Positions 1 to 10,595 of a stretch of 64,000 nucleotides of DNA are shown piece after piece. The notes under the pieces were generated by a model. It was not told the origin of the DNA. It was given only the letters and a program-made list of their open reading frames with translations, and made no database searches. This DNA is from Streptomyces coeruleorubidus (GTDB lineage Bacteria > Actinomycetota > Actinomycetes > Streptomycetales > Streptomycetaceae): NCBI RefSeq assembly GCF_028885415.1, contig NZ_CP118527.1:6634001-6698000 (forward strand), read 5' to 3'. Every line of letters starts with the position of its first letter. The first letter of the stretch is position 1. Position numbers and translations under genes: made by a program.

Positions 1-2738
1 AGCTGCGGCAGCAGACGCGGGTGGACGGTGATGTGGTCGGGGATGTTGACCTGGGACTCGGCGATCCGCTTGACGACCTCCGTGGTCACCGCGGTGTTCA
101 CGGCGACCGGGAACTCGGCCTGCGGGTCGGTGGGCTCCACGGCGGCCGGCTGCGAGGTGGCCTCGCGGACCTCCGTGAAGACCTTCTCCAGCTGGCCCTG
201 GTAGTCCTGGAGCGCCTGCTCGGCCTCTTCCAGGGTGATGTCGCCGCGACCGATGAGGGACTCGGTGTAGAGCTTGCGCACCGAGCGCTTCTTGTCGATC
301 AGGTCGTACATCAGCGGCTGGGTGAAGGCCGGGTTGTCCGACTCGTTGTGACCGCGGCGGCGGTAGCAGATGAGGTCGATCACCACGTCCTTGTTGAACG
401 CCTGGCGGAACTCGAAGGCCAGCCGGGCCACGCGGACCACGGCCTCCGGGTCGTCGCCGTTCACGTGGAAGATCGGGGCCTCGATCATGCGGGCCACGTC
501 CGTCGCGTACATGGAGGAGCGCGAGGACTCGGGGGCCGCGGTGAAGCCGACCTGGTTGTTGATGACGATGTGGACCGTGCCGCCGGTGCGGTAGCCGCGC
601 AGCTGCGACATGTTCAGGGTCTCGGCCACCACGCCCTGGCCCGCGAAGGCCGCGTCGCCGTGGATCGCCACCGGCAGGACCGTGAAGTCCGTGCCGCCCT
701 TGCCGATGATGTCCTGCTTGGCGCGGGAGACGCCCTCCAGGACCGGGTCCACCGCCTCCAGGTGCGAGGGGTTCGCGACCAGGGAGACCTTGATCTGCTC
801 GCCGTCGAGGCCCGTGAAGGTGCCCTCGGCGCCCAGGTGGTACTTCACGTCGCCGGAGCCGTGCATCGACTTCGGGTCGAGGTTGCCCTCGAACTCGCGG
901 AAGATCTGCGCGTACGACTTGCCGACGATGTTGGCGAGGACGTTCAGGCGGCCGCGGTGGGCCATGCCGACGACGACCTCGTCCAGGCGGGACTCGGCGG
1001 CCGAGTCCAGCACCGCGTCCAGCAGCGGGATGACGGACTCGCCGCCCTCCAGGGAGAAACGCTTCTGGCCGACGTACTTCGTCTGCAGGAAGGTCTCGAA
1101 CGCCTCCGCGGCGTTCAGCCGGCGCAGGATGCGCAGCTGCTCCTCGCGCTCCGGCTTGGAGTGCGGGCGCTCCACGCGGTCCTGGATCCACTTGCGCTGC
1201 TTGGGGTCCTGGATGTGCATGAACTCGATGCCGGTGGTGCGGCAGTACGAGTCGCGCAGCACGCCGAGGATGTCGCGCAGCTTCATCATCGACTTGCCGG
1301 CGAAGCCGCCGACGGCGAACTCGCGCTCCAGGTCCCACAGGGTGAGCCCGTGCTCGGTGATGTCCAGGTCGGGGTGCTTGCGCTGCTGGTACTCCAGCGG
1401 GTCGGTGTCGGCCATGACGTGGCCGCGGACCCGGTAGGAGTGGATCAGCTCGAAGACGCGGGCGGCCTTCGTGACGTCGTCGTCGTGGCTGGCGTCGATG
1501 TCCTTGAGCCAGCGGACCGGCTCGTAGGGGATGCGCAGCGCCTCGAAGATCTCGTCGTAGAAGTTGTTCTCGCCGAGCAGGAGGTTCGCGACCTGGCGCA
1601 GGAACTCGCCGGAGGCGGCGCCCTGGATCACCCGGTGGTCGTAGGTCGACGTGAGCGTCATGACCTTCGAGATGCCGAGCTTGTTCAGGGTGTCCTGGGA
1701 GGTGCCCTGGAACTCCGCCGGGTAGTCCATGGAGCCGACGCCCATGATCACGGACTGGCCGGGCATCAGACGCGGCACCGAGTGGACCGTGCCGAGGCCG
1801 CCGGGGTTGGTCAGGGAGACCGTGACCCCGGAGAAGTCGTCCATCGTCAGCTTGCCGTCGCGGGCGCGGCGGACGATGTCCTCGTAGGCCTGCCAGAACT
1901 CGAAGAAGTTCAGCGTCTCGGCCTTCTTGATCGCCGCGACGACCAGCTGGCGGTCGCCGTTCGGCTTGACCAGGTCGATGGCGAGACCGAGGTTGACGTG
2001 CTCCGGCTTGACCAGGGTGGGCTTGCCGTCCACCTTGGCGAACGAGTAGTTCATCGCCGGCATCGCCTTGATGGCCTGGACCATCGCGTAGCCGATGAGG
2101 TGCGTGAAGGAGATCTTCCCGCCACGCGCCCGCTTGAGGTGGTTGTTGATGACGATGCGGTTGTCGAACAGCAGCTTCACCGGGACCGCGCGCACGGACG
2201 TGGCCGTGGGCAGCTCCAGGGAGGCGTCCATGTTCTTCGCGACCGCGGCGGCGGGACCGCGCAGCACGACCTGCTCGGGGCCCGAGGGGGCCTCGCCGGC
2301 CGGCTCGGCCTTCGGCTTCGCGGCGGCGGCCGGCTTGGCGGGGGCCGGGGCGGCCTTCGCCGGAGCGGCGGGCTGGGCCGGGGCCTGCGCGGCGGGCTTC
2401 GCCTGAGCGGGCGCCGGTGCGGCGGCCGCGGGCTTCGGGGCCGCCGGGGCGGGGGCCGCGGCCTGGGCGGGGGCGGCCTGGGCCGCCGGCTGAGCGGTGG
2501 TGGTCCCCGCGGCCCCCGCGGCCGCGGTACCCGCCGGAGCCGAGGCGGCAGCCGCCCCCGGCTTGTAGTCGGCGAAGAAGTCCCACCAGGCTCGGTCTAC
2601 CGAATTCGGGTCCTGGAGGTACTGCTGATAGATCTCGTCGACGAGCCACTCGTTGGCACCGAACGACGCGGCGGGGTTCTTACCCGCTTGGTCGGTGTCG
2701 GTCGAGATGCTCGAGTTACTGGGGGACTGTGGCGACAC
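1..2738 (-). CDS. kgd: Multifunctional 2-oxoglutarate dehydrogenase E1 / succinyltransferase (partial, C-terminus beyond window)
   Basis: Actinobacterial SucA/Kgd enzyme of the TCA cycle, which decarboxylates 2-oxoglutarate with thiamine diphosphate and carries a fused E2-like acyltransferase domain. The N-terminus shows the family's [16 protein letters not shown] segment (about residues 30-45). An Ala/Pro-rich linker follows, then the acyltransferase domain with [15 protein letters not shown], then the start of the E1 part. About 912 of an expected ~1,270 codons are visible, and the stop lies left of base 1. I chose the GTG at 2738 because it opens the conserved [10 protein letters not shown]-terminus. 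An in-frame GTG at 2765 is an alternative, and neither has a strong ribosome binding site. The gene runs in the same direction as the two-component pair upstream of it. The long plus-strand open frame here is a GC-driven mirror. Confidence 0.93.
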   Translation of the reverse strand, partial: MSPQSPSNSSISTDTDQAGKNPAASFGANEWLVDEIYQQYLQDPNSVDRAWWDFFADYKPGAAAASAPAGTAAAGAAGTTTAQPAAQAAPAQAAAPAPAAPKPAAAAPAPAQAKPAAQAPAQPAAPAKAAPAPAKPAAAAKPKAEPAGEAPSGPEQVVLRGPAAAVAKNMDASLELPTATSVRAVPVKLLFDNRIVINNHLKRARGGKISFTHLIGYAMVQAIKAMPAMNYSFAKVDGKPTLVKPEHVNLGLAIDLVKPNGDRQLVVAAIKKAETLNFFEFWQAYEDIVRRARDGKLTMDDFSGVTVSLTNPGGLGTVHSVPRLMPGQSVIMGVGSMDYPAEFQGTSQDTLNKLGISKVMTLTSTYDHRVIQGAASGEFLRQVANLLLGENNFYDEIFEALRIPYEPVRWLKDIDASHDDDVTKAARVFELIHSYRVRGHVMADTDPLEYQQRKHPDLDITEHGLTLWDLEREFAVGGFAGKSMMKLRDILGVLRDSYCRTTGIEFMHIQDPKQRKWIQDRVERPHSKPEREEQLRILRRLNAAEAFETFLQTKYVGQKRFSLEGGESVIPLLDAVLDSAAESRLDEVVVGMAHRGRLNVLANIVGKSYAQIFREFEGNLDPKSMHGSGDVKYHLGAEGTFTGLDGEQIKVSLVANPSHLEAVDPVLEGVSRAKQDIIGKGGTDFTVLPVAIHGDAAFAGQGVVAETLNMSQLRGYRTGGTVHIVINNQVGFTAAPESSRSSMYATDVARMIEAPIFHVNGDDPEAVVRVARLAFEFRQAFNKDVVIDLICYRRRGHNESDNPAFTQPLMYDLIDKKRSVRKLYTESLIGRGDITLEEAEQALQDYQGQLEKVFTEVREATSQPAAVEPTDPQAEFPVAVNTAVTTEVVKRIAESQVNIPDHITVHPRLLPQ

Positions 2739-2923
2739 GGCGGCAACCGCCCTCTTCCGCTTCACAAGATGATGGACAGCGGGAATCAAGGCTACGCCTC
2801 CCGGACCGGGTAGGTCAGGTCGGGCCCGTTCAACGTCGTGCAAGTCACATCTTGGAGCGTGTTTCGGGGCTTGAAATGGCGGGAAACAAGCGTGGTTCCG
2901 CTTAAAGAGGGAAGGGCTCGGCA

Positions 2924-2950
2924 GGGCCTCGTGCGCCGAAGGCGCGGGCC
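2924..2950 (-). terminator. Possible hairpin between sensor kinase and kgd
   Basis: Arms GGCC-TCGT-GCGCC and GGCGC-G-GGCC surround a GAA loop, just downstream of the kinase stop on the minus strand. No T-run is needed in Streptomyces, but the stem has a bulge, so this is only a candidate. The rest of 2739-3019 must contain the kgd promoter; I cannot name its boxes. Confidence 0.3.
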
Positions 2951-3019
2951 TGTGCCTGATCACACGTGTCCGTCAGCGCGGACGCCCATGGATCTTGTGG
3001 CTCCGCTTCGAACTTTACG

Positions 3020-4132
3020 TCAACTTGGCACAGATGGAAGTCCCGGAAGAGTGACAAGAATCCGGCAACCCCGCTCGGATTCAGCCACTCCGATCCGCCC
3101 GCCGTGCAGATCCACCGCCCAGCGGGCGATCGCCAGGCCGAGCCCCGTACCGCCGTCGCTGCCCGGCCCCTGCGGCCGCTTGGCGCTGCCGCGGTTGAAC
3201 CGCTCGAAGACGCGGTGCCACTCGGACTTCGGAATGCCGGGGCCCTCGTCCAGAACCTCCAGCTCCAGCGACTCCGGCAGCGAGCCGCGGCGCGCCTTGA
3301 CCGTCACCCGGCCGTGCGGCGGGCTGTGCTTGACCGCGTTGTCGATGAGGTTGGCGACGACCTGGTGGATGCGCTCCGGGTCGGCGTGCGCGGTCAACTC
3401 CGGCGGGTGGACGTCGAGGTGCAGATGGACGTCCGTACGGGTGTGACTGCCCGAGCCGGTGGCGATGCCCGCGCGCACGGAGGCGACCATGTTGGCCTCC
3501 TTCAGCACGCCGGACAGATACGGCCACACCTCGAACCGCCGCTGCTTCAGCGGTACGACGCCGTTGTCCAGCCGGGACAGGTCCAGCAGCGTCTCCACCA
3601 GCCGGCCGAGCCGCTCGGTCTGCTTCAGCGCCGTGCGCATCGTCTCCGGGTCGGCCTGTGTGACGCCGTCGACGATGTTCTCCAGCACCGCGCGCAGTCC
3701 CGCGATGGGGGTGCGCAGCTCGTGCGAGACGTTCGCCACCAGCTCCTTGCGCTGGCGGTCCTGGGCCTCCAGCTCGTCGGCCATGGCGTTGATCGTCACG
3801 GCCAGGTCGCCCAGCTCGTCACGGCGGTTCTCCCGCACCCGGCGGGTGTAGTCGCCCTGCGAGATGGAACGGGCCACCGCGGTCATCTCGTCCAGCGGGG
3901 CGGTGAGGGAATGGGCCACGAACTGCGTGATGAGAAGCGTGGCGATCATCGAGAAGACCGTGATGAAGCGCAGCTCCGTCTTCGTGTGCACCGCGATCAC
4001 CGACAGGCCCGTGGTGATCAGCACCGAGATGACGACCAGCGCGCCCAGCTTGGTCTTGATCGAGAACGGGCTCACCCCGCCCCAGGGTTCCGGATCCCCG
4101 GGGCCTCTCCGTGCTCCCGGCCCGCCGCTCAT
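3020..4132 (-). CDS. Two-component sensor histidine kinase
   Basis: 370-residue membrane kinase. Two hydrophobic segments (about residues 30-48 and 57-74) are separated by a very short extracytoplasmic loop, so it may sense within the membrane. A HAMP-like linker follows (about 75-128). The phospho-acceptor is His137 in VSHELRTP. The ATPase domain has an N box (NLIDNAVKHSP), a G1 box (DEGPGIP) and a G2 box (GTGLGLAIARW). ATG 4132 overlaps the response regulator stop as ATGA, so the pair is translationally coupled; the longer upstream reading frame would run into the regulator. The pair sits just upstream of kgd in the same direction. Signal and regulon are not visible from the sequence. Confidence 0.92.
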   Translation of the reverse strand: MSGGPGARRGPGDPEPWGGVSPFSIKTKLGALVVISVLITTGLSVIAVHTKTELRFITVFSMIATLLITQFVAHSLTAPLDEMTAVARSISQGDYTRRVRENRRDELGDLAVTINAMADELEAQDRQRKELVANVSHELRTPIAGLRAVLENIVDGVTQADPETMRTALKQTERLGRLVETLLDLSRLDNGVVPLKQRRFEVWPYLSGVLKEANMVASVRAGIATGSGSHTRTDVHLHLDVHPPELTAHADPERIHQVVANLIDNAVKHSPPHGRVTVKARRGSLPESLELEVLDEGPGIPKSEWHRVFERFNRGSAKRPQGPGSDGGTGLGLAIARWAVDLHGGRIGVAESERGCRILVTLPGLPSVPS

Positions 4133-4869
4133 GGCGTCGGTGTCTCCAGGGCGTAGCCCACGCCGTGCACCGTACGGATCCGCTCGGCGCCGATCTTCCG
4201 GCGCAGCGCCTTGATGTGGCTGTCGACGGTCCGGGTGCCGGAGGCGTCCGCCCAGTCCCAGACCTCGGCGAGCAGCTGTTCGCGCGAGAGCACCGCGCGC
4301 GGGGTGTTCGCCAGGCACACCAGCAGGTCGAACTCGGTCGGCGTGAGGTGAACGTCCTCACTGCGCACCCGGACCCGGCGCTGCGCGTGGTCGATCTCCA
4401 GTTCGCCGAGGCGCAGGATGCCGCTGCGCGGCGTCGCGGCGGCCAGCGCGGCCCGCTCCACGCGGCGCAGCAGCACGTGGACGCGCGCCGCCAACTCCCG
4501 CATCGAGAACGGCTTCGTCATGTAGTCGTCGGCGCCGACGCCGAGCCCGACCAGCATGTCGGTCTCGTCGTCGCGCGCGGTGAGCATCAGCACCGGCACC
4601 GGCCGGGCGGCCTGCACGCGCCGGCAGACCTCCAGACCGTCGAAGCCGGGCAGCATGATGTCGAGGATCAGCAGGTCGGGCTGCCAGGCCTCGGCCGTGT
4701 CGACGGCGGCCGGGCCGTCGCCCGCTGTTTGCACGAGGAATCCCTCGGCTCGCAGGCGGGTCGCGATGGCGTCCACGATCGTCGCGTCGTCCTCGACCAC
4801 CAGGACCCGGCGCTGTGCGCCCGGAGTAGCCGTCGCCGAACCGTTGTGGGAGGTGTGTGTCTGCTCCAT
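4129..4869 (-). CDS. OmpR/PhoB-family response regulator
   Basis: 246 residues. A receiver domain (about 21-135) carries the phospho-acceptor Asp70 in LLILDIMLPGFDG, with acidic residues EDD at 26-28 and the conserved Lys in MTKPF. A C-terminal winged-helix DNA-binding domain follows (LTPTEFDLLVCLA, TVDSHIKALRRKIG, VHGVGYAL). It ends by overlapping the start of the partner kinase gene by four bases (ATGA). The ATG at 4869 is followed by a flexible Ser/Thr-rich stretch of about 20 residues before the receiver fold. This is a typical regulator with its cognate sensor; the targets are unknown. Confidence 0.93.
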   Translation of the reverse strand: MEQTHTSHNGSATATPGAQRRVLVVEDDATIVDAIATRLRAEGFLVQTAGDGPAAVDTAEAWQPDLLILDIMLPGFDGLEVCRRVQAARPVPVLMLTARDDETDMLVGLGVGADDYMTKPFSMRELAARVHVLLRRVERAALAAATPRSGILRLGELEIDHAQRRVRVRSEDVHLTPTEFDLLVCLANTPRAVLSREQLLAEVWDWADASGTRTVDSHIKALRRKIGAERIRTVHGVGYALETPTP

Positions 4870-4993
4870 CGCCCGCCCCTGGGGTGTGCTTTCCGGAATC
4901 AGTGGGGTGATCCCTCGGTCTGCGCATGGTTGCGATTGACGCTTGAATGATCGGCGTCAGAGGAGCAGCGTACGGGGAGTCAGCACACCTTTG

Positions 4994-5671
4994 CTATCCA
5001 GGGCGGATGCCGAGGTGTACGACGTCCGGAACGCCCCGGGCAACCGTGATCTCTTCGGTACGCACCTGTTGGAACCCGGCATTCCACAAGGTTTCTTCGA
5101 ATTCCGGAGAGGGCTGGGCGGACCAGACGGCGAGAACCCCGCCAGGTCTCAACACCCGTGCGCAGCTTGCCAGTCCGGCCTCCGAGTAGAGATTTCCGTT
5201 GCCTTCCGTGACGGTCCAGCCGGGTCCGTTGTCGATGTCGAGGCACAGGGCGTCGTACGTGGCGGATGTCTCATTGACGTAGGCCACGAGATCGGCTTCG
5301 ACGATGTGCGTACGAGGGTCGGCGAGGGCCTCGGCGGAGAACGCGCAGAGCGGGCCGTCGAGATGCCATTCGACGATCGCGTGCTCGCGTTCCACGACCG
5401 TGATCCCTGCCCAGCGCGGGTCCGCCGCCGCGTGGGCGAGGGAGAAGCCGACGCCGAGTCCGCCGATCAGCACGTCCGGCCGGTCCCGGCCGGCCAGGGC
5501 CTCCAGGGCCGCGTCGACCAGCCGCCGCTCCGAGCGGCCGTCGGAGGTGTCCATCAGGAAGCAGCCGTTCGCGATGATCTCCAGCCGGTCGCCGTGCCGT
5601 CGCAGCACGACCTCGCCGTGCGGGCCCTCGCGACGGTCCAGCACGCGGGGGATGTCGTTCGAGATGGGCAT
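4994..5671 (-). CDS. Spermidine synthase-like Rossmann-fold protein
   Basis: 225 residues resembling the catalytic domain of spermidine synthase-like (methyltransferase-fold) proteins. It has a nucleotide-binding glycine motif IGGLGVGFSLAHA, an acidic residue ending the next strand (VVEREHAIVEW) and an LDIDNGPGW motif where polyamine synthases keep a catalytic Asp. The N-terminal beta domain of true SpeE enzymes is shortened to about 40 residues, so aminopropyltransferase activity is uncertain. The start at ATG 5671 excludes a proline-rich non-conserved extension of the open frame. It diverges from the rhomboid-like gene with about 150 bp between them. Confidence 0.75.
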   Translation of the reverse strand: MPISNDIPRVLDRREGPHGEVVLRRHGDRLEIIANGCFLMDTSDGRSERRLVDAALEALAGRDRPDVLIGGLGVGFSLAHAAADPRWAGITVVEREHAIVEWHLDGPLCAFSAEALADPRTHIVEADLVAYVNETSATYDALCLDIDNGPGWTVTEGNGNLYSEAGLASCARVLRPGGVLAVWSAQPSPEFEETLWNAGFQQVRTEEITVARGVPDVVHLGIRPG

Positions 5672-5821
5672 CCGGGAATCCTGGCAGGTGGGAGGTGTCC
5701 GGCGCCAAGAATTAGGGAGCGGCCGTCGGGGGACGCGGTGGGCTGCTTTCAGGTTGCTGTGAATCGGCTCTCGCGTGGCGCCCGTCACAGACAGGGAGCG
5801 GAGCTGCGCGAAGTCTGGGGC

Positions 5822-6700
5822 ATGACGGAAGGAGCGCCCGCCGTGGAACGCACCGCGCCGGCCGACGAGACGGCCACGCCGACGCCGACGGGCGCGCCCG
5901 TTTCCGATATGCCGGGGCTGCTGGACGGGGTGCCGAGGCAGCGGGCCGGCGGCCGGGAGCCGTACGGGACCGCGGCCCCGGGCGTACCGGAGCCCACGGC
6001 AGTGGGAAAACCCCGGCCTCGACTCGGGGTGCTGCGGCCCTGGCGGCTGTTCCCCACTCCCACGGGTACGCCGTTCACGTTCGGGTACGCGGTCGTCCTC
6101 TGCGTCACCTCGCTGATCTCCGCCCACGCGGACCCCGCCCTGGTGCACGCCCTGCTCCAGGGCTCCAGTACGGATGTGGCGCACCTGGTGCGGACGCCGG
6201 AGCTGGTGCTGGTCGGCAGTGCGCTGTGGCTCGCGGGCGGGGTGACCTCGCCGTTCGCGATCGGGTTCGTGCTCGTGCTGACCGCGCTGGAACGGCGGAT
6301 CGGCGGCCTGCGCACGGCCGGTGTCTTCCTGCTCGGGCACGTCCTCGCCACCCTGGCGACCGAGGTCCCGGTCGGGCTCGCGGTGCTGGCCGGGCAGCTT
6401 CCCGAGAGCTCGCTGCACCGACTCGACTACGGCGTCAGCTTCGGCGTCGCCGCCGGCACCGGCGCCCTGGCCGGTCTGCTGCGGCCCTGGCTGCGCGTGC
6501 CGCTGCTGGCCGGCTTCGGCGGGATGCTGCTGCGGGACCTGCTCGCCCTCACCGACCCGATGACGAACTGGGGGCATCTGATCGCCCTGGCCATCGGCGT
6601 CGCGACCTGGCCGGTGGTCCGGCGGTGGCGGAAGAGGCGTGCCGGCTCGGAGCTGAGGGGGAGGCCGTTCAGGTCCGCGGGCAGTGCTTCGCGCTGGTGA
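5822..6700 (+). CDS. Rhomboid-like integral membrane protein
   Basis: 292 residues. The first ~75 are a disordered Thr/Pro/Gly-rich cytoplasmic tail. About six hydrophobic segments follow from ~residue 80 to ~275. A GVSFG motif in one helix and a NWGHLIALAIG motif in the last helix match the spacing of rhomboid Ser and His residues, so intramembrane proteolysis is possible but unproven. The C-terminus is basic (RRWRKRR). ATG 5822 is chosen because the open frame upstream runs antisense through the neighbouring gene. The 3' end overlaps the convergent GNAT gene by 32 bp. Confidence 0.72.
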   Translation: MTEGAPAVERTAPADETATPTPTGAPVSDMPGLLDGVPRQRAGGREPYGTAAPGVPEPTAVGKPRPRLGVLRPWRLFPTPTGTPFTFGYAVVLCVTSLISAHADPALVHALLQGSSTDVAHLVRTPELVLVGSALWLAGGVTSPFAIGFVLVLTALERRIGGLRTAGVFLLGHVLATLATEVPVGLAVLAGQLPESSLHRLDYGVSFGVAAGTGALAGLLRPWLRVPLLAGFGGMLLRDLLALTDPMTNWGHLIALAIGVATWPVVRRWRKRRAGSELRGRPFRSAGSASRW

Positions 6701-7322
6701 GCAGGGCCACTACTTCCCAGCCCAGCGCCTCGTAAAGCCCTCGCCCCGCGGGCGTACCGGCAAGGACACCGGTCCGCGCCCCCTGTCGTACGGCGGCGAT
6801 CTGCAACGTCCGCATGACGAGGCTGCCGAGTCCCTTGCGGCGATGCTCCGGGGCCGTCTCGATCTGGTCGGCGACGGCGGTGGCGCCGGTCGGGGCGATC
6901 TGGCCGCGCGCCGCCAGGGAACCGTCGGGCGCGGCGATCAGTACGCGCGTCACTCCGCCGCGCGACCAGCTGCGCAGCCGGTAGCCGTCGGGCACGTCCG
7001 GGGCGTTCGCCGGGGCCGGCTTCAGCGGGACCGTCATCAGACAGCCGGGCTCGGGGTCGATCCACCAGTTGCCGTCCAGCCAGCCTGCGACCACTGACGG
7101 GTCCCGGAACGCCTTCAGCCACACCCCGGCCCCGGTCACCGCGCCGGCCACCTTGCGGACGGCCGTCTCGTCGAGGTCGTCGCCGGTCGCGCCGAACACA
7201 TGCCGTGTGACGTGCCCGTTCGTCCCCACGTCGATCGTGCAGCCCCACGGCTCGGTCACGGGCGGAGCCGCCCCGCGCGACACGATCCACCCGTCCACCC
7301 ACGCCTGCACGGTGCTGTCCAC
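6669..7322 (-). CDS. GNAT-family N-acetyltransferase
   Basis: 217 residues with a C-terminal GNAT fold. The acetyl-CoA loop is seen in IETAPEHRRKGLGSLVMRT (about residues 155-173), preceded by the ARGQIAP strand and followed by the YEALGW segment typical of the last helix and strand. The N-terminal ~100 residues look like a second, degenerate half. The GTG start at 7322 has GGGAG about five bases upstream. It is convergent with, and overlaps, the rhomboid-like gene. The substrate is unknown. Confidence 0.82.
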   Translation of the reverse strand: MDSTVQAWVDGWIVSRGAAPPVTEPWGCTIDVGTNGHVTRHVFGATGDDLDETAVRKVAGAVTGAGVWLKAFRDPSVVAGWLDGNWWIDPEPGCLMTVPLKPAPANAPDVPDGYRLRSWSRGGVTRVLIAAPDGSLAARGQIAPTGATAVADQIETAPEHRRKGLGSLVMRTLQIAAVRQGARTGVLAGTPAGRGLYEALGWEVVALLTSAKHCPRT

Positions 7323-7455
7323 GCCACTCCCTGGTAATAGGCACCGGCCGCATTCATCTGTTACGTCGCTGACCCTACGGCCCCGATCGCGCCTGGCGTC
7401 ACGGCCGATCGCTCACAGCGAACGACCGGTGGGGAACATCCGGCGACCCTCGCGC

Positions 7456-7476
7456 ATTGAGTCGGCATAGCTCAAC
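7456..7476 (+). promoter_or_regulatory. HAIR operator (HspR-type) upstream of lon
   Basis: The inverted repeat TTGAGT-N7-GCTCAA lies 22 bases before the lon start. It closely matches the HspR-associated repeat CTTGAGT-N7-ACTCAAG known from the Streptomyces dnaK, clpB and lon promoters. It would let HspR repress lon until heat or unfolded-protein stress titrates the repressor. Confidence 0.82.
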
Positions 7477-7497
7477 TTGACTGCCTAAGGGGAGATC

Positions 7498-9912
7498 ATG
7501 GCTTCGACGTCCACACCGCTCACCCTGCCCGTGCTGCCGCTCGACGGTGAGGTCGTGCTGCCCGGGATGGTGGTCCCGCTGGACCTGAGCGACTCCGAGG
7601 TGCGTGCCGCGGTGGAGGCCGCCCAGGCCGCTGCCCGGTCAACGCCCGGAAAGCCCCGGGTACTCCTGGTGCCGCGCATCGACGGGACGTACGCGAACAC
7701 CGGTGTGCTCGGCACCGTCGAGCAGGTCGGCCGGCTGGCCGACGGCGACCCGGGCGCGCTGATCCGCGGCCGGGGGCGGGTGAGGATCGGTGCGGGGACC
7801 ACGGGTCCCGGCGCGGCCCTCTGGGTCGAGGGCACCCGCGTCGACGAATCCGTCCCGGAGCCGCTGCCCGGGCAGGTCGCCGAACTGGTCAAGGAGTACA
7901 AGGCCCTCGCCACCGCCTGGCTGCGCAAGCGCGGTGCCTGGCAGGTCGTCGACCGCGTCCAGGCCATCGACGACGTCTCGGCGCTCGCCGACAACTCCGG
8001 CTACTCGCCCTTCCTGACCGCCGATCAGAAGGTCGAGCTGCTGGAGACCGCCGACCCGGTGGCCCGGCTCAAGCTCGCCACCCAGCAGCTGCGTGACCAC
8101 CTCGCCGAGCAGGACGTGGCCGAGTCCATCGCCAAGGACGTCCAGGAGGGCGTCGACAAGCAGCAGCGCGAGTTCCTGCTGCGGCGTCAGCTGGAAGCGG
8201 TCCGCAAGGAGTTGCGCGAGCTGAACGGCGAGCAGGAGGGCGAGGAGTCCGACGACTACCGCGCCCGCGTGGAGGCCGCCGACCTGCCCGAGAAGGTCCG
8301 CGAGGCCGCGCTCAAGGAGGTCGACAAGCTGGAGCGGTCCTCCGACCAGTCGCCCGAGGGCTCGTGGATCCGCACCTGGCTCGACACGGTCCTGGAGATG
8401 CCGTGGAACGAGCGCACCGAGGACGCCTACGACATCCAGGGCGCCCAGACCGTCCTCGACGCCGAGCACTCCGGCCTCCAGGACGTGAAGGAGCGGATCA
8501 CCGAGTACCTGGCGGTGCGCAAGCGGCGTACCGACCGGGGGCTGGGCGTGGTCGGCGGGCGGCGCGGCGGTGCCGTGCTCGCGCTCGTCGGACCGCCCGG
8601 TGTCGGCAAGACCTCGCTCGGTGAGTCCGTCGCCCACGCGATGGGCCGCAAGTTCGTGCGCGTCGCCCTCGGCGGCGTCCGCGACGAGGCCGAGATCCGC
8701 GGTCACCGGCGTACCTACGTCGGCGCGCTGCCCGGCCGGGTCGTCCGGGCCATCAAGGAGGCCGGGTCCATGAACCCGGTCGTGCTGCTCGACGAGATCG
8801 ACAAGGTGGGCTCGGACTTCCGGGGCGACCCGGCCGCGGCCCTGCTCGAAGTGCTCGACCCGGCGCAGAACCACACCTTCCGGGACCACTACCTGGAGGT
8901 CGAGCTGGACCTGTCGGACGTGGTCTTCCTCGCGACCGCCAACGTCCTGGAGGCGATCCCGGAGGCGCTGGCCGACCGGATGGAGATCGTCCGCCTGGAC
9001 GGCTACACCGAGGACGAGAAGGTCGTCATCGCCCGTGACCACCTGCTGCCGCGCCAGCTGGAGCGGGCCGGGCTCGACAAGGACGAGGTCGCCGTCGACG
9101 AGGGCGCGCTGCGCAAGCTCGCCGGTGAGTACACGCGCGAGGCGGGCGTCCGCACCCTGGAGCGGTCGATCGCACGGCTGCTGCGCAAGGTCGCGGCCCA
9201 GCACGAACTGGGTGAGCGGGAGCTGCCGTTCACCGTCCGGGACGAGGACCTGCGCGCTCTGATCGGACGGCCGCACCACGTGCCCGAGTCCGCCCAGGAC
9301 CCGGCCGAGCGCCGGACGTCCGTGCCGGGCGTGGCGACGGGCCTCGCGGTGACGGGCGCCGGCGGTGACGTGCTGTACGTCGAGGCGTCGCTGGCCGACC
9401 CGGAGACGGGCGCGGCCGGGCTGACCCTGACCGGTCAGCTCGGGGACGTGATGAAGGAGTCCGCGCAGATCGCGCTGAGCTTCCTGCGCTCCCGCGGTGC
9501 CGAGCTGGAACTGCCGGTGGGCGATCTGAAGGACCGGGGTGTGCACATCCACTTCCCGGCGGGCGCGGTCCCCAAGGACGGCCCCAGCGCCGGCGTCACG
9601 ATGACCACGGCGCTCGCCTCGCTCCTGTCCGGCCGTCTGGTCCGCACGGACGTGGCGATGACCGGCGAGGTCTCGCTGACCGGGCGGGTCCTGCCGATCG
9701 GCGGCGTGAAGCAGAAGCTGCTCGCGGCGCACCGGGCGGGCGTCACCACGGTGATCATCCCCAAGCGCAACGAGCCCGACCTGGACGACGTCCCGGCCGA
9801 GGTGCTGGACAAGCTCGACGTCCACGCCGTCACCGACGTCCGCCAGGTCCTTCAGCTGGCGCTCGCGCCCGCCACCGCGGGCGCGGCGCCGGAGGTTCCG
9901 GTGGCCGCGTGA
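7498..9912 (+). CDS. lon: ATP-dependent Lon protease (LonA)
   Basis: 804 residues, standard LonA length. It has an N-terminal substrate-binding domain (about 1-210), a coiled segment, and an AAA+ module with Walker A GPPGVGKT (about 365-372) and Walker [12 protein letters not shown]. The C-terminal serine protease domain carries the catalytic dyad Ser697 ([10 protein letters not shown]) and Lys740 ([12 protein letters not shown]). It degrades misfolded and regulatory proteins in the cytoplasm. The ATG at 7498 has a clear site AAGGGGAG. An HspR-type operator lies directly upstream and a hairpin terminator directly downstream, so it is a single-gene heat-shock unit. Confidence 0.97.
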   Translation: MASTSTPLTLPVLPLDGEVVLPGMVVPLDLSDSEVRAAVEAAQAAARSTPGKPRVLLVPRIDGTYANTGVLGTVEQVGRLADGDPGALIRGRGRVRIGAGTTGPGAALWVEGTRVDESVPEPLPGQVAELVKEYKALATAWLRKRGAWQVVDRVQAIDDVSALADNSGYSPFLTADQKVELLETADPVARLKLATQQLRDHLAEQDVAESIAKDVQEGVDKQQREFLLRRQLEAVRKELRELNGEQEGEESDDYRARVEAADLPEKVREAALKEVDKLERSSDQSPEGSWIRTWLDTVLEMPWNERTEDAYDIQGAQTVLDAEHSGLQDVKERITEYLAVRKRRTDRGLGVVGGRRGGAVLALVGPPGVGKTSLGESVAHAMGRKFVRVALGGVRDEAEIRGHRRTYVGALPGRVVRAIKEAGSMNPVVLLDEIDKVGSDFRGDPAAALLEVLDPAQNHTFRDHYLEVELDLSDVVFLATANVLEAIPEALADRMEIVRLDGYTEDEKVVIARDHLLPRQLERAGLDKDEVAVDEGALRKLAGEYTREAGVRTLERSIARLLRKVAAQHELGERELPFTVRDEDLRALIGRPHHVPESAQDPAERRTSVPGVATGLAVTGAGGDVLYVEASLADPETGAAGLTLTGQLGDVMKESAQIALSFLRSRGAELELPVGDLKDRGVHIHFPAGAVPKDGPSAGVTMTTALASLLSGRLVRTDVAMTGEVSLTGRVLPIGGVKQKLLAAHRAGVTTVIIPKRNEPDLDDVPAEVLDKLDVHAVTDVRQVLQLALAPATAGAAPEVPVAA

Positions 9913-9931
9913 CGGAGGCCACCGGATGAGG

Positions 9932-9967
9932 GAAGGCCCGGGTCCCGTGAGGGAGGCCCGGGCCTTC
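9932..9967 (+). terminator. Rho-independent-like terminator after lon
   Basis: Perfect 11-bp inverted repeat GAAGGCCCGGG / CCCGGGCCTTC with a 14-base loop, beginning 20 bases after the lon stop. Confidence 0.75.
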
Positions 9968-10086
9968 ACCGTGTGGCGGCCCTGTGGACGCGCACCCCGT
10001 GACCTGCGGAATACTTGCCGAACTGCGGCGATGGCCGCGGATGGCGGAAAATGCAGGTAGCGGGCGACAACCGAGGCAGGACTCAC

Positions 10087-10578
10087 GTGCACCAGGACGG
10101 CAACGACGACGGACACCGGGACGCCTCTCTGGCCGGAACCGGCGTGGATCAGCCTGCCTTTCTGGCGCTGGAGCGGGAGCTGACCGTGCTGCTGCGGCGG
10201 GCCCGGGCCAGCCAGGGCGAGATGGCCCGGGAGGTCCACCCCGACCTGGAGTCCTCCGCGTACGGCCTGCTCGTACGGCTGGACGAGTGCGGCAAGCAGC
10301 GGGCCACGGAACTCGCCGCCTACATCGGCGTCGGCAAGGCCACCATGTCCCGCCAGCTGCGCGCCCTGGAGGAACTCGGCCTGGTCGCCCGCGAGCCCGA
10401 CCCCGCCGACGGACGCGCCTGGCTCGTCGCCCTCACCCAGGTGGGCCACGACCGGGTCCGCCGGGTGCGCGAGGCCCGCCGCGCCCGCTACGCCGGCCGC
10501 CTGGCCGACTGGGACACCCACGAGGTCACGGAACTGGCCCGGCTGCTGCACCAGCTCAACCGGGGCATGGAGAAGTAA
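10087..10578 (+). CDS. MarR-family transcriptional regulator
   Basis: 163 residues with a winged helix-turn-helix. The recognition region is in ATELAAYIGVGKATMSRQL (about residues 75-93), followed by the wing REPDPADGRAWLVALT, whose D-x-R motif is characteristic of MarR proteins. GTG 10087 has AGGA five bases upstream; the open frame before it is not conserved. It follows lon after the terminator and converges on the phosphatase gene with only 17 bp between them. The ligand and targets are unknown. Confidence 0.88.
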   Translation: MHQDGNDDGHRDASLAGTGVDQPAFLALERELTVLLRRARASQGEMAREVHPDLESSAYGLLVRLDECGKQRATELAAYIGVGKATMSRQLRALEELGLVAREPDPADGRAWLVALTQVGHDRVRRVREARRARYAGRLADWDTHEVTELARLLHQLNRGMEK

Positions 10579-10595
10579 CAGCCGGTTCCGGGTGT

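Noticed and set aside
21..2813. 930-residue plus-strand open frame opposite kgd
   Set aside because: It mirrors the conserved minus-strand kgd, is Arg/Val/Asp-biased low-complexity and has no homology; GC-rich genes often leave such frames open.
7639..10551. 970-residue minus-strand open frame opposite lon
   Set aside because: It is antisense to a clear Lon protease and spans its terminator.
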